From: a virus
Virus record (IMG/VR): IMGVR_UViG_3300042508_000157
Location: 1 to 38,067 of that record
DNA: 38,067 nt
Reading direction: 5' to 3' (one strand)
In this document: piece by piece, positions 29,293 through 37,046 of the stretch
Numbering within the stretch: the first letter of the stretch is position 1
Layout of the letters: each line of letters starts with the position of its first letter
Position numbers and translations under genes: made by a program
The notes under the pieces: model-generated
Told to the model about the DNA's origin: nothing
What the model saw: the letters and a program-made list of their open reading frames with translations, nothing else
Databases searched by the model: none

Positions 29293-31379
29293 GTGCCCAG
29301 CCTCTTCACCGTGATCACCTTCCGGCCGCCCGGCCCGCTCGGCATCTCAACCTTCCGCCGCCGCCGGCCGCCCGATTCCGTAGCCGTCGGCTCGACGCCA
29401 AGGATGCTGGCGGCACACGCGGCACCGACGAGGCAGTCCCACCAGTGATTCTCGAACCGCGTACCCGAGAGCTTCCACTCGTCCACCACACGACCGCGAG
29501 AACTCTCCGTCCGCACAGGGTATTCGTTCGTCAGGTGATCAAAGAGGAGGTCGTGATCGCCCTGGTGGAAGACAATCGCCTCGGGATCGCCGGTCGCCAG
29601 ACGCAGCCGCGCCGCAGTGAACGTCTTCCAGAAGTTCGTGTCGTAGGTGCACGACCGCTGCCCGTTGACTGAGCCGATCCGCCAGTTGAGCCCGAGCCGG
29701 TCGCCCCTCGCCTTGTTGCGGTCGTTCAGCCCCGGGCTCGATGCCCCGATGCCGCGGCCGTGACTCGGCAGGATCGCGTTGGCAAACGGCGACCGCTTCA
29801 CGAACGTCCGCACCGTCTGCGTGCTCTTGCCCCAGTTGGCGTCGATCATCATCTGCCCAATGCGGATCGCCGTCCCGTCCTCGCGGACCCAGTCCTTGGC
29901 AAACAGCGTCTGCGTCAGTTTCTCCAACCCCGCGTTGAGTGACGCCTCAAACCCCTCGACGCCCGAGGCTTTCGCGAGCGTCCGCTTGGCACTGCCCGCC
30001 TCGAAGTAGCTCACGCCCTGATCTGGGAACGTGCCGTACTGCACGATGTGCCCGCCGAACTGGTCAGACCACGACGCCACGAGCCAGAAGAGCAGCCGAT
30101 CCTGCACGTCGATGAACGCCGTCAACCGATGGTGATTGGCCGGCACGCGGCCCTTTTCTAGCGGCGTCACCCGGGTTGCGAGCGCCCGCTTGTCGAGCTT
30201 GTCGCTCGCCACGTCTTCCGCGACGGGCTGGTTTTGGTACTCGGCCCAGAAGGCCGACTCGCCCCGGTCGATCCGCAGATTCCACGCGTGCTGGATCGCC
30301 GTCAGTTCGTCCTCGTTCTTCCGCTCGGGCCACGCGACCTTGGCCCCGGCGTCCATCTCGGCCTGCCGCTCCGCGTAGAACTTGTCGGCCTCGGCGGTGC
30401 CCGCGCCGTTGCGTTGACCCGTGCGGCGAAGCTCGCCGTATTCGAGCCAGAGGTCGTCGGCGGTCGGCCATTCGTAAACGAGCCGCGTCCGCTCGCCCTG
30501 CCAGGCCGGATGCCTCGCCCGATCGAGCAGCCGGTCGGCCAGGTCGTCGGGGCGGATCACCGTGATCGTGCACAGGCCCGCGATCCGCGTCCCGGGGCCG
30601 GCGAGCCCGAGGATGGCCCCCGAGAGGATCTTCTCCCGCGTCGCGCACTGCGACGGGCTGCTTGCCGACTCGTCGGTCTGTGGGTCGTCGATCAGCACCA
30701 GCGAGGGGCGGATGGTCTTCCCGTCGGGACGCGTGTGCTTTAGACCGCGGATGCGGCCCGTGATGCCGGCCACCCGCACGCAGGCCCCGGCGGACGGCGA
30801 GCCCGTGATGAACGGCAGCGTCACCTGGTCGGCGGCCCAACTGATCTCGGTCGGCTTGCCGTGGTAGGTCTGCCCCTTCGCCCGCTGGGCGATCCGGTCG
30901 AGCTTCCGCACCGGGTAGCACGCCTCGGGGAAATCCTCCAAGAGCGTGTCGTTGTTCTCGATCTGGGCCTTCAGGCTGTCGGCCATCGCGGACGCAATCG
31001 TCTGGTCGGCACCCACGAGCACGATGAACGGCCGATGTCCGTAGAGCATGGCCCAGAGGCAAGCCGCCTCGCAGAGCGTGGTCTTGCCCGAGCCGCGGGG
31101 CATCGCAAAAGCGAAGAGCTCGCCCCGAAGGACGGCCCCCTCGATCTTGCGGATCGCCGTCAGGTGGTCGGGCGACCACGCCAACGGGAACGACTCAGCG
31201 AGGTACGTCTCACAAAAGAGGCGGAAGTCCTTTGAGCACGACGCCCGCCGCTTCGGCTTCCCGACCGGCGGAAGATCGCCGATCTCGCGCCCCTTCGCCG
31301 AGACCGATCGCCGCGCAGCTGCGGCCCGCTGCTTCTCGCGTTCGTAGGCGGCCGGCTGGGTTGGCTTGGGTTTGGGCAT
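29289..31379 (-). CDS. Terminase large subunit (TerL)
   Basis: A 696-residue protein of the gpA-like type. FAMPRGSGKTT (91-101) is Walker A and SLVLIDDPQTDES (226-238) is Walker B with the catalytic acidic residues. The C-terminal nuclease carries RLTAFIDVQDRLLFW and GQMMIDANWGKSTQT, whose Asp residues bind metal. It cuts concatemeric DNA and pumps it into the head through the portal. No small terminase is obvious next to it. The sequence ACCCCCTG overlaps the start region but lacks a -10 partner, so it is not counted as a promoter. Confidence 0.92.
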   Translation of the reverse strand: MPKPKPTQPAAYEREKQRAAAARRSVSAKGREIGDLPPVGKPKRRASCSKDFRLFCETYLAESFPLAWSPDHLTAIRKIEGAVLRGELFAFAMPRGSGKTTLCEAACLWAMLYGHRPFIVLVGADQTIASAMADSLKAQIENNDTLLEDFPEACYPVRKLDRIAQRAKGQTYHGKPTEISWAADQVTLPFITGSPSAGACVRVAGITGRIRGLKHTRPDGKTIRPSLVLIDDPQTDESASSPSQCATREKILSGAILGLAGPGTRIAGLCTITVIRPDDLADRLLDRARHPAWQGERTRLVYEWPTADDLWLEYGELRRTGQRNGAGTAEADKFYAERQAEMDAGAKVAWPERKNEDELTAIQHAWNLRIDRGESAFWAEYQNQPVAEDVASDKLDKRALATRVTPLEKGRVPANHHRLTAFIDVQDRLLFWLVASWSDQFGGHIVQYGTFPDQGVSYFEAGSAKRTLAKASGVEGFEASLNAGLEKLTQTLFAKDWVREDGTAIRIGQMMIDANWGKSTQTVRTFVKRSPFANAILPSHGRGIGASSPGLNDRNKARGDRLGLNWRIGSVNGQRSCTYDTNFWKTFTAARLRLATGDPEAIVFHQGDHDLLFDHLTNEYPVRTESSRGRVVDEWKLSGTRFENHWWDCLVGAACAASILGVEPTATESGGRRRRKVEMPSGPGGRKVITVKRLGT

Positions 31380-31564
31380 CAGGGGGTCAAAGGCAGGCGT
31401 AACACAGTGTTTTTTCTTGGCTGCTCGCGGCTGGGGTCATGCTTTGGACGCCCCGGGAGAACCTACCCCACCCCCCCCCTTATGCAGGGGTGCCATTCTG
31501 GCATGTGCGTTTTGTGCCCATTTTTAAGCTGTTTTTGTGCGTCACGATACAAAAACCCCTTGTT
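31380..31564 (-). other. Intergenic region before the terminase gene
   Basis: 185 bases of more AT-rich, low-complexity sequence with a C/G run (31471-31489), several T runs and a small palindrome at 31491-31503. No gene is supported. It probably holds the end of the early operon and a start for late genes, but I see no convincing -10/-35 pair. Confidence 0.6.
31491..31503. repeat. Small palindrome TGCCA-TTC-TGGCA
   Basis: Perfect 5-base arms around 3 bases in the region upstream of the terminase gene. A plausible operator or protein-binding site because the phage encodes several helix-turn-helix proteins; it is short enough to be chance. Confidence 0.3.
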
Positions 31565-31924
31565 TTATAGGCTTTTCTGCACATGCTCGCATCTTTCCTG
31601 TGAATCCACAATTTCGCGTGCCAATCGCAACAAATTCTGCGTTTCGATGATCACGACGCTTGGCTTCCCATTTCGCCTGTGCCACACAAGTGGGATTTTC
31701 CCACCAGCGTCTTTGTGGGCCTGCTCAATCGCAGCGTAGAGATTCAACGCCTCTACACGCTTGGCCTCGACGTGCACGTTCACGCCTTCGAGCACCACGT
31801 CTGGCGAGTCTGGCCCACCTTGGTATTGCACGCCCCTACGTGCGTCACAGGCGAACACAACAGCGAGCTCGGCTGCTGCCTCACGTTCGCCTCGCTTGCC
31901 CTTCTGGCGACTCATGCGACCCAT
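31565..31924 (-). CDS. PD-(D/E)XK-type endonuclease, possible Holliday junction resolvase
   Basis: A 119-residue protein from the ATG at 31924, with GAGGG upstream; a second ATG at 31915 overlaps the previous stop. MGRMSRQKGKRGEREAAAEL is followed by the catalytic-like SPDVVLEGVNVHVEAKRVE (Asp then ExK), and KIPLVWHRRNGKPSVVIIE. This resembles Hjc-like or VRR-NUC-like small nucleases. It could resolve branched DNA made by the RecT-like protein before packaging. It lies just upstream of the terminase. Confidence 0.75.
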   Translation of the reverse strand: MGRMSRQKGKRGEREAAAELAVVFACDARRGVQYQGGPDSPDVVLEGVNVHVEAKRVEALNLYAAIEQAHKDAGGKIPLVWHRRNGKPSVVIIETQNLLRLAREIVDSQERCEHVQKSL

Positions 31925-32394
31925 AACGAGCCCTCGCTGTAGACGGCGTGACGAGCGTCGAACGCATAGCAACGGATCTCCACCGTGCCATCATCCTGCG
32001 CAACTGGCCTGCGTGCCCTGATCTCTGCGGCACGCTCTGCGATCTCTTCTGGCGTTGGGTCGGCGACAGTACGCCCGTTGTTCTCGGCCTTCTGCGGCAA
32101 CCTTTTCGGCAAATGGTGCTTGCGGGCCAGTCGGCCTACGTAGGCTTCGCTGACGCCAAGCACATGAGCAATTTCTCGCACCTCGACTTCGCGGCCCCAA
32201 AGCTTAAACAGCAGCGGAACGTCGATCTGTTTGGTTTTGCCTTTGCTGACGCGTCGCGGCAGTCCAAGGCCTCTCGCTTTTTGATACGTGGCGTCGTAAG
32301 TCAGGCCGCACGCCTTTTGCACGTCGCGGATTGATTTGGCCGTCGCCCATAGCTGGCGAAACTCATCGTCCGTGACATCCCTGATCGCTTCCAT
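31912..32394 (-). CDS. Helix-turn-helix DNA-binding protein
   Basis: 160 residues from the ATG at 32394 (GAGG Shine-Dalgarno); a longer reading from 32451 adds 19 residues but lacks a clear site. Two helix-turn-helix-like segments: RDVQKACGLTYDATYQKARG and VREIAHVLGVSEAYVGRLAR, then a basic stretch and a helical tail (DPTPEEIAERAAEIRARR). Could be a regulator of late genes or, from its place before the terminase, a small terminase-like DNA recogniser. Unassigned. Confidence 0.7.
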   Translation of the reverse strand: MEAIRDVTDDEFRQLWATAKSIRDVQKACGLTYDATYQKARGLGLPRRVSKGKTKQIDVPLLFKLWGREVEVREIAHVLGVSEAYVGRLARKHHLPKRLPQKAENNGRTVADPTPEEIAERAAEIRARRPVAQDDGTVEIRCYAFDARHAVYSEGSLWVA

Positions 32395-32455
32395 GCGTTC
32401 CTCGTTGGTGTGAGCCGCAGCGCCAGCCCGATTGCCGACGCTGCGGCCCATAGCG

Positions 32456-33568
32456 TCAGGATGGATCGAGCGGCATCACCACCGCTCGGCATCGGTCGGC
32501 GCGAAAGACGACGGCCGATTGCTTGTCCTTCGCTTCGATGGCGATCGTCTCAGCCGGGTCAAGCGTCACGAGCCAGTCGGAGACAAAGGCCGGGTCGAGC
32601 TTGACCGTTGTGCACTTGCCAACGTCGGCGAGGTCGCACGTAGCCGACGACTCGCCGTTTTCGCTAGAGCGGCCCGAGAGAAACAGGCCCTCCTTCGTGA
32701 ACGTGAAATCGACGCCTCGGCTGGCCTCGCTCGTGCACACGTCGGCCGCGTTGCAGGCGCGGATCAGGTTCTCGACGAGCACCATGGAGGGGGGGTCTTC
32801 GTAGTTCACGTCCACATCACGCCACCGGGGGAACTTTCCGTCGAGGAGCCGGGCCTGCACCGTGGTCTCGCCAATGGTGGCGAGGATCTCGGTGGTGCTC
32901 GCCTGGAGCTCGATCTCGTCGGCGTGCACCGCGAGCTTCTGAAGCACGTTGATCGTCCGCCGCGTCACCAGCGTCTGCGAATCGTCGAGGGCCTGGTCGA
33001 TGTCGGCCGACGCCGCATAGAGCCGGCGACCGTCAGTGGCGATGAACGTCAATTCCCCGTCGCTGAACTCGATCTGGACGCCCCCGAGGGCGTAACGGCT
33101 CGACTCGTTGTCCGTGGCCTCCTTCACAGTCTTGACCAGCGCCGAAAACTGATCGCCAGGGAGGCGCGGAAGCCTTGCCCCAGAAAAATCACCCCCCCGG
33201 GGGTATTCAGCCGCATCTTCGACGGGCAGCCGCCACGTCCCGCCGCTGGCCTGGACGACCGCCGAAGAGCCTTCGACCGCAATCGTCACCTCGACCGTCG
33301 GGTGGAGGTTCGACACGATCGCCTTCAGCCGCGCGAACGGCAAAAGCACGGTCAGGCCGTCACTCCCGGGCAGCGGCGTCGTGATCCGCAACTCCAGGTC
33401 CGTGGCCGAAAGCATCCCGCCATCGAGAAGCACGTAGTTCAGGATCGGCTTCGGCGTTTTGCCGGGCACCGCATCCGCCACAGTGTCGAGCGCAGCCTTG
33501 AGCGCCGCCCTGGTCACCGTCACACCATTCGCCTTGGCCCGCTTGGGCCTCGTCATTGTCGCCGTCAT
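32456..33568 (-). CDS. dnaN: Phage-encoded DNA polymerase III sliding clamp (beta)
   Basis: 370 residues, the usual length. RAALKAALDTVADAVPGKTP at the start, then the three-domain repeat pattern: ILNYVLLDGGMLSATDLELR, RYALGGVQIEFSDGELTFIA with TDGRRLYAAS, and FTKEGLFLSGRSSENGESSA; the C-terminus ends VFRADRCRAVVMPLDPS, matching the M-P-(I/L/M) tail of bacterial clamps. The clamp tethers polymerases to DNA. No phage polymerase is seen, so it probably serves the host's Pol III. Strong AAAGGAAGT Shine-Dalgarno before the ATG. Confidence 0.88.
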   Translation of the reverse strand: MTATMTRPKRAKANGVTVTRAALKAALDTVADAVPGKTPKPILNYVLLDGGMLSATDLELRITTPLPGSDGLTVLLPFARLKAIVSNLHPTVEVTIAVEGSSAVVQASGGTWRLPVEDAAEYPRGGDFSGARLPRLPGDQFSALVKTVKEATDNESSRYALGGVQIEFSDGELTFIATDGRRLYAASADIDQALDDSQTLVTRRTINVLQKLAVHADEIELQASTTEILATIGETTVQARLLDGKFPRWRDVDVNYEDPPSMVLVENLIRACNAADVCTSEASRGVDFTFTKEGLFLSGRSSENGESSATCDLADVGKCTTVKLDPAFVSDWLVTLDPAETIAIEAKDKQSAVVFRADRCRAVVMPLDPS

Positions 33569-33677
33569 AACGCACTTCCTTTCGCGTCAGGGATGAACCA
33601 ACCAACAACCCAGCGGCGAACACCGCCGCCTGGGAAACACAACCAGCTGCGACCCACGCCCAGTCCGACCAGGTCAT
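33360..33677 (-). CDS. Possible small membrane protein overlapping the clamp gene
   Basis: MTWSDWAWVAAGCVSQAAVF continues into a hydrophobic segment (AAGLLVG) and then charged sequence. The ATG overlaps the LexA-like stop (ATGA), and the first ~36 residues lie outside the clamp gene; the rest is out of frame with the clamp and looks like a shadow. Perhaps only the N-terminal part matters. Confidence 0.3.
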   Translation of the reverse strand: MTWSDWAWVAAGCVSQAAVFAAGLLVGSSLTRKEVRYDGDNDEAQAGQGEWCDGDQGGAQGCARHCGGCGARQNAEADPELRASRWRDAFGHGPGVADHDAAARE

Positions 33678-33907
33678 GCGTCGCACTCCAGAGCCCGCAG
33701 GGATCGGCCGACGCCGTCCACCCACGTCACCATGCCACGCTCACGCATGGGCTTCAGGTGGCAGACCACGCCGTTGGGCGACTTGATGCCGAAGGCCTTG
33801 CCGATGTCGCGGAATGACGGGCTGTACCCGTTGTCCGCCATGAACTTGGTCACCCACGCGTGGATCTCACGCTGCCGAGCCGTTGGGGCCGTAACCGTCG
33901 CTGTCAT
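33674..33907 (-). CDS. LexA-type DNA-binding domain without peptidase
   Basis: 77 residues that match the N-terminal winged helix of LexA: TARQREIHAWVTKFMADNGY, PSFRDIGKAFGIKSPNGVVC and the end GVGRSLRALE. The Ser/Lys autoprotease part is missing, so it cannot cleave itself. It could bind operators as a repressor not sensitive to RecA, or serve as a decoy at host SOS boxes. The ATG overlaps the previous stop as ATGA. Confidence 0.8.
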   Translation of the reverse strand: MTATVTAPTARQREIHAWVTKFMADNGYSPSFRDIGKAFGIKSPNGVVCHLKPMRERGMVTWVDGVGRSLRALECDA

Positions 33908-34734
33908 GCCGTCACCTCTTTCTGAGAAAGCTTCCGCCTCGTGTACTCAAAGGCATCCGCTGCCTCTCCGACGAACGCCTTGGGCGGTGCTGGGGCGTCG
34001 CCAAAATCCTTTCCGGCTGTCCTGCTGCCTTTCCGCTCGTCGTAGGAGCCGCCGAGGCAGTGCATGACGAACTCGGGGCCGCAGAACTGGTTCAGCGTCA
34101 CCGGGCTGTCAAAGAAACGGCACGACCGCAGCCGGGCGATTGCCTCGCCGTACTGGGGCACCCATTCCGGGTCAGCCAGCCGGTCAACGGCCTTCTGCGG
34201 AGGGTTGAGTGGCTTCCAGGCCTTCCCCGGCCCAGCGTTCCATGCCTTCCGCAACGCCTGCCACGCTTCTTTGTCAAACCCATCACGCGGAAGAGGAGGA
34301 AGTTCTTCTCTTCTCTCGTCTTCTCTGGTCCGGGTGGTTGCCGGACACGGTCGCGCAGGTGTGTCCGGTTCGTTGCCGGACACGGCATCAATGTCGCGGG
34401 CCGCAGCCTTGCGGGACGCGTCTAACGCCCGCTGTTTGGCTGTTTCCGAGTTGTGCCGGTCCCATTTCGGGATGACGATCCCGCCCTGGTCCTCGGCAAG
34501 CCACCCGACACTGACGAGTGCCGTAGCGAACCCGGAAAAACCCACGATTTCATCGACCAAATCAACCGTTTCGTCGTTGACGCGGCCGTTGCAGCTGTGG
34601 CGGTCGAACCAACTCCACAACCTGAACAGCTTGCCATGTACGTCGTCCTTCGTGACGCCGATCGCCTTGGACAGCCGCCGAATTTCCGGGGCGTCGATCA
34701 GGTCGTGACGCATTTTGATCCAGCTACCGGCCAT
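33904..34734 (-). CDS. Replication initiator or organiser-like protein
   Basis: 276 residues. The N-terminal WIKMRHDLIDAPEIRRLSKA, then LFRLWSWFDRHSCNGRVNDE and the SVGWLAEDQGGIVIPKWDRH region are typical of the winged-helix N-terminal domain of phage replisome organisers and DnaD/GntR-like initiators. A variable linker (about 120-165) and a C-terminal helical part (QKAVDRLADPEWVPQYGEAI) follow. It may bind the phage origin and load a host helicase. The start has AAAGGAGG; it ends QKEVTA with the GAGGTGACGGCATGA junction. Confidence 0.7.
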   Translation of the reverse strand: MAGSWIKMRHDLIDAPEIRRLSKAIGVTKDDVHGKLFRLWSWFDRHSCNGRVNDETVDLVDEIVGFSGFATALVSVGWLAEDQGGIVIPKWDRHNSETAKQRALDASRKAAARDIDAVSGNEPDTPARPCPATTRTREDERREELPPLPRDGFDKEAWQALRKAWNAGPGKAWKPLNPPQKAVDRLADPEWVPQYGEAIARLRSCRFFDSPVTLNQFCGPEFVMHCLGGSYDERKGSRTAGKDFGDAPAPPKAFVGEAADAFEYTRRKLSQKEVTA

Positions 34735-34750
34735 CCTGGCCTCCTTTCAA

Positions 34751-35338
34751 TTACGCTCCGCCGCGTCGAAGCGGCGTCGAATGCCTGCGCCGCAACTGCT
34801 TAAGTCGCGTTTCTTGGTTGCAAGACCATCCCGACTCGCTTTCGAGTGCCGGCCGAGGCGGGCAAATGATTCGCCTGGCGAGCGCAACCACGCACTTAAA
34901 GTCATCAACTTGGTGCGGTGGTTGCCAAGTTTTTTGGCAAACGTGGTCCACAAGGTATTGGTCCCAAATTTGATGCGATGCTAGTTCGTAGCAGTCGGCA
35001 GACACATGAATCCGGTGCTCGCCATACACGGCCCCAGAGATAAATACGCCTATAACGCCAGCCTTAATGGCCCACACGCCGCTCTGGCAGAGCACGTGGC
35101 ACTCGTCATCATCTGTCGCAAGCCTTAAAGACGGCGGCACGTAAATGTCGCCGCCCTTGCCTTGGTTACAGGCAACGCACGCCGGGACAAGGTTTTCCTC
35201 GTCATCACTGCCTCGCTTGCATCGCGGAATCAAATGGTCAATTTGCAGACAGGACCGGCCGGGCTTTTCGCCACAGTACGCACACTTAAAGCCCCATTTC
35301 TCGCAAACACGAAATGCCTTTTTTGTGCTGACAGCCAT
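34751..35338 (-). CDS. HNH endonuclease
   Basis: 195 residues from the ATG at 35338, with GGAGGG upstream and a 1-base overlap with the winged-helix gene. HNH motif: C19-x2-C22, then IDH (33-35), N49 and C54-x2-C57 (VPACVACNQGKGG), so a zinc-stabilised HNH of the McrA-like type. The C-terminal ~110 residues show no known motif, with VWAIKAGVIGVFISGAVYGE. It nicks or cuts DNA; it could act in packaging, recombination or homing. Confidence 0.8.
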   Translation of the reverse strand: MAVSTKKAFRVCEKWGFKCAYCGEKPGRSCLQIDHLIPRCKRGSDDEENLVPACVACNQGKGGDIYVPPSLRLATDDDECHVLCQSGVWAIKAGVIGVFISGAVYGEHRIHVSADCYELASHQIWDQYLVDHVCQKTWQPPHQVDDFKCVVALARRIICPPRPALESESGWSCNQETRLKQLRRRHSTPLRRGGA

Positions 35339-35655
35339 CACGCAACCCTCCACACGTCCGCATTCCGTCCGCTCGCCGTCTTCCTGACGCCGGCCTTCTG
35401 GATCATCCCGGCCTTCGCAAGCTCGATGCGTCGCGGCCTCTGCGTTGACGGGTTCATTGCCAGACGACGCTGCATCTCCTCGTCGGTCAGCCCCTCGGGC
35501 GTGGCCTGGAGCAGGGCGAGCACTTTGCGTTGCATCGCGTTCAGCGTCGCCGGCGTCAGCGCGTCGGCCGCCTGGGCCGACGTGATCGAGCCGTTGACGG
35601 CTGGGGCTCGCTGCGTGAACAGCGGTAGCGGTGCCTCGATGTAGTAGTCGCTCAT
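35338..35655 (-). CDS. Winged-helix DNA-binding protein
   Basis: 105 residues, with AAAGGAGG 10 bases before the ATG. The C-terminal half is a winged helix: TLNAMQRKVLALLQATPEGL, DEEMQRRLAMNPSTQRPRRI and KAGMIQKAGVRKTASGRNAD. This sequence type is frequent in phage early regions as a small regulator. It lies just after the integrase gene, so it might control lysogeny or integration. Confidence 0.75.
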   Translation of the reverse strand: MSDYYIEAPLPLFTQRAPAVNGSITSAQAADALTPATLNAMQRKVLALLQATPEGLTDEEMQRRLAMNPSTQRPRRIELAKAGMIQKAGVRKTASGRNADVWRVA

Positions 35656-35672
35656 CCGTGAGCCTCCTTTGA

Positions 35673-36494
35673 TTACCGCACCAGTTGCGGTGCCCGTGGC
35701 GTGTTCTTCCGTAGCTGGGTCCAGTCGGCGTATGCCTGCTCGAAAAGCCCGACCGACCGATGACCCAGGTGCATCCGGCCCGCCCCTGGTGAAGCCATCT
35801 CGCAGTGAGTGGCCCCTGAGCGCCTCAACCACTTCGAGGTGCCGCCGACGCCAACGTCGTCGAGCAACTGACGCATGAGCCGCATCGCCTGCCGTGGTTG
35901 GCACGCCCAGCCGAGGAGCCGGCCGTCGGGGCTGGCTTTGAGCATGGCCCGACAGGCTTCGAGGCAGGGCTCGGACAACAAGCGGACGATCGCGTCGCCC
36001 GTTTTGCCCTGCGTCCACGCGATGGCGTCGCCGTCCAGGTGCTCGCCCGTGAATCGCCAGAGGTCGCCGTGCCGGGCTCCGCATTCGTAGCCCAGCAGCA
36101 CCCACGCCCGCAGGAACTGGCCCTTGTCGGCCCCGCTGCGAAGTATCCGCTTGTCGTGCTTCTTCGTCGCCTCGATCACGGCCTGCAGCTGCGCGACGGT
36201 CCACGCCCGAGTAGGTGCCCGGCGAGCCTTTACCCGCATGATGCCGCGAGGGGCTTCGTCCACGACCCCGGCCTCGTAGGCCCACTTCCAGAGCGAGACG
36301 AGGATCACCCGCTCGCTGCGGACGGTCACCGTGCTAAGGTCGGCCAGCCGGCGGCGAAGGTACGCGTTGATCGCCTCTGCCGAGACCTTCGGGCATCCGC
36401 GACAGACGCGGCGGACGTTGTGGGCGTAGAGCTTTGAGACCACGCGCTCGGCGAGGTAACGCTCGGCTATGTCGGCCATCTTGATCGTCTTCAT
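35673..36494 (-). CDS. Tyrosine recombinase (phage integrase)
   Basis: 273 residues. Catalytic residues of the C-terminal domain: R141 in ECGARHGDLWRF, K164 in TQGKTGD, R224 in SKWLRRSG, H245 in LGHRSV and nucleophile Y255 in FEQAYADW. The place normally held by His in the HxxR motif is K221 here, a rare substitution. The N-terminal ~90 residues form the core-binding domain (AINAYLRRRLADLSTVTVRS). Inserts and removes the phage genome at an attachment site. No attP can be picked out with confidence. Confidence 0.9.
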   Translation of the reverse strand: MKTIKMADIAERYLAERVVSKLYAHNVRRVCRGCPKVSAEAINAYLRRRLADLSTVTVRSERVILVSLWKWAYEAGVVDEAPRGIMRVKARRAPTRAWTVAQLQAVIEATKKHDKRILRSGADKGQFLRAWVLLGYECGARHGDLWRFTGEHLDGDAIAWTQGKTGDAIVRLLSEPCLEACRAMLKASPDGRLLGWACQPRQAMRLMRQLLDDVGVGGTSKWLRRSGATHCEMASPGAGRMHLGHRSVGLFEQAYADWTQLRKNTPRAPQLVR

Positions 36495-36655
36495 GCTTCC
36501 TGCTTCCTTGTGCGGTTGCCCCGTTTCGTGGGGCTTCCGGCCTCGTCACCGGCCATGGAGAAGCGGCCGAGGCTGCGGTGGTTACTCGCCACTCCCGCGG
36601 GGCGACCCATGCGGCTCCGATGTAAGCCGCTGCGGCAAGGGCGTGCCGGTCGCAT
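36491..36655 (-). CDS. Possible small basic protein before the integrase gene
   Basis: 54 residues (MRPARPCRSGLHRSRMGRPA...), very Arg-rich. It starts as TAATG with the stop of the gene before and ends as ATGA with the integrase start. Basic peptides of this size beside an integrase can be excisionases, but no helix-turn-helix is seen and this could be plain spacer DNA with the attachment site. Confidence 0.3.
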   Translation of the reverse strand: MRPARPCRSGLHRSRMGRPAGVASNHRSLGRFSMAGDEAGSPTKRGNRTRKQEA

Positions 36656-36900
36656 TACCATTCCCCGCCGTAGCGGGCCTTCATCCGGTTGCTGTACTCG
36701 TCTTCCATGCCGACCTCCCACGCACGCAGCGCGTGATGGTTGCCCGGCTTGATCACGATCTCGGGCTTGGCGTCGAGCACCTTGCCGATGTCGGTCTCCA
36801 CCGTCTGCGGCTCGGCCTTGACCTCAGCCGCCAGGTCGTCGAGCCGCTTCCATTCGCGGCGCTGGGCCTGCATGCGGTCCTCGTCGGGCTCGTCGCTCAT
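36655..36900 (-). CDS. Small acidic phage protein, 81 residues
   Basis: From the ATG at 36900, with GGAGGTGACCGC upstream: MSDEPDEDRMQAQRREWKRL, LDDLAAEVKAEPQTVETDIG and NHHALRAWEVGMEDEYSNRM. Helical and acidic; it may be a partner of the RecT-like protein or an anti-repressor, but no family is recognised. The ATG overlaps the stop of the 49-residue gene (ATGA). Confidence 0.65.
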   Translation of the reverse strand: MSDEPDEDRMQAQRREWKRLDDLAAEVKAEPQTVETDIGKVLDAKPEIVIKPGNHHALRAWEVGMEDEYSNRMKARYGGEW

Positions 36901-37046
36901 GCGGTCACCTCCGTGGTGATCTCTTCGAGGTAGGGCAATGCCGCTTCCAGGAGCGTGCGGCACGACAGACGCTCGGCCTCGGGCGTGTGCTCGTTTTGGG
37001 CGAGCGCGGCCTTGGCCACGACGATGAGGGCGTCAAGCGAAGTCAT
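36897..37046 (-). CDS. Small phage protein, 49 residues
   Basis: MTSLDALIVVAKAALAQNEH, then a helix with CRTLLEAALPYLEEITTEVTA. ATG at 37046 overlaps the RecT-like stop; its own stop overlaps the next ATG, both as ATGA with the same GAGGTGACCGC ahead. Probably real because of the tight coupling. Unknown function; it may bind the neighbouring recombination protein. Confidence 0.6.
   Translation of the reverse strand: MTSLDALIVVAKAALAQNEHTPEAERLSCRTLLEAALPYLEEITTEVTA

Noticed and set aside
30064-31179. Minus-strand frame of about 370 codons within the terminase gene
   Set aside because: Out of frame with the clear terminase motifs; Arg/Gly/Pro-rich, so a shadow.
31372-31386. ACCCCCTG at the start of the terminase gene as a further promoter copy
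   Set aside because: Only the first part of the 11-base box is present, it overlaps the start codon itself and no -10-like hexamer follows at the right distance.
32432-33817. Plus-strand frame of about 460 codons over the clamp gene
   Set aside because: Antisense to the well-recognised sliding clamp and LexA-like genes; Arg/His-rich low-complexity sequence typical of shadows.
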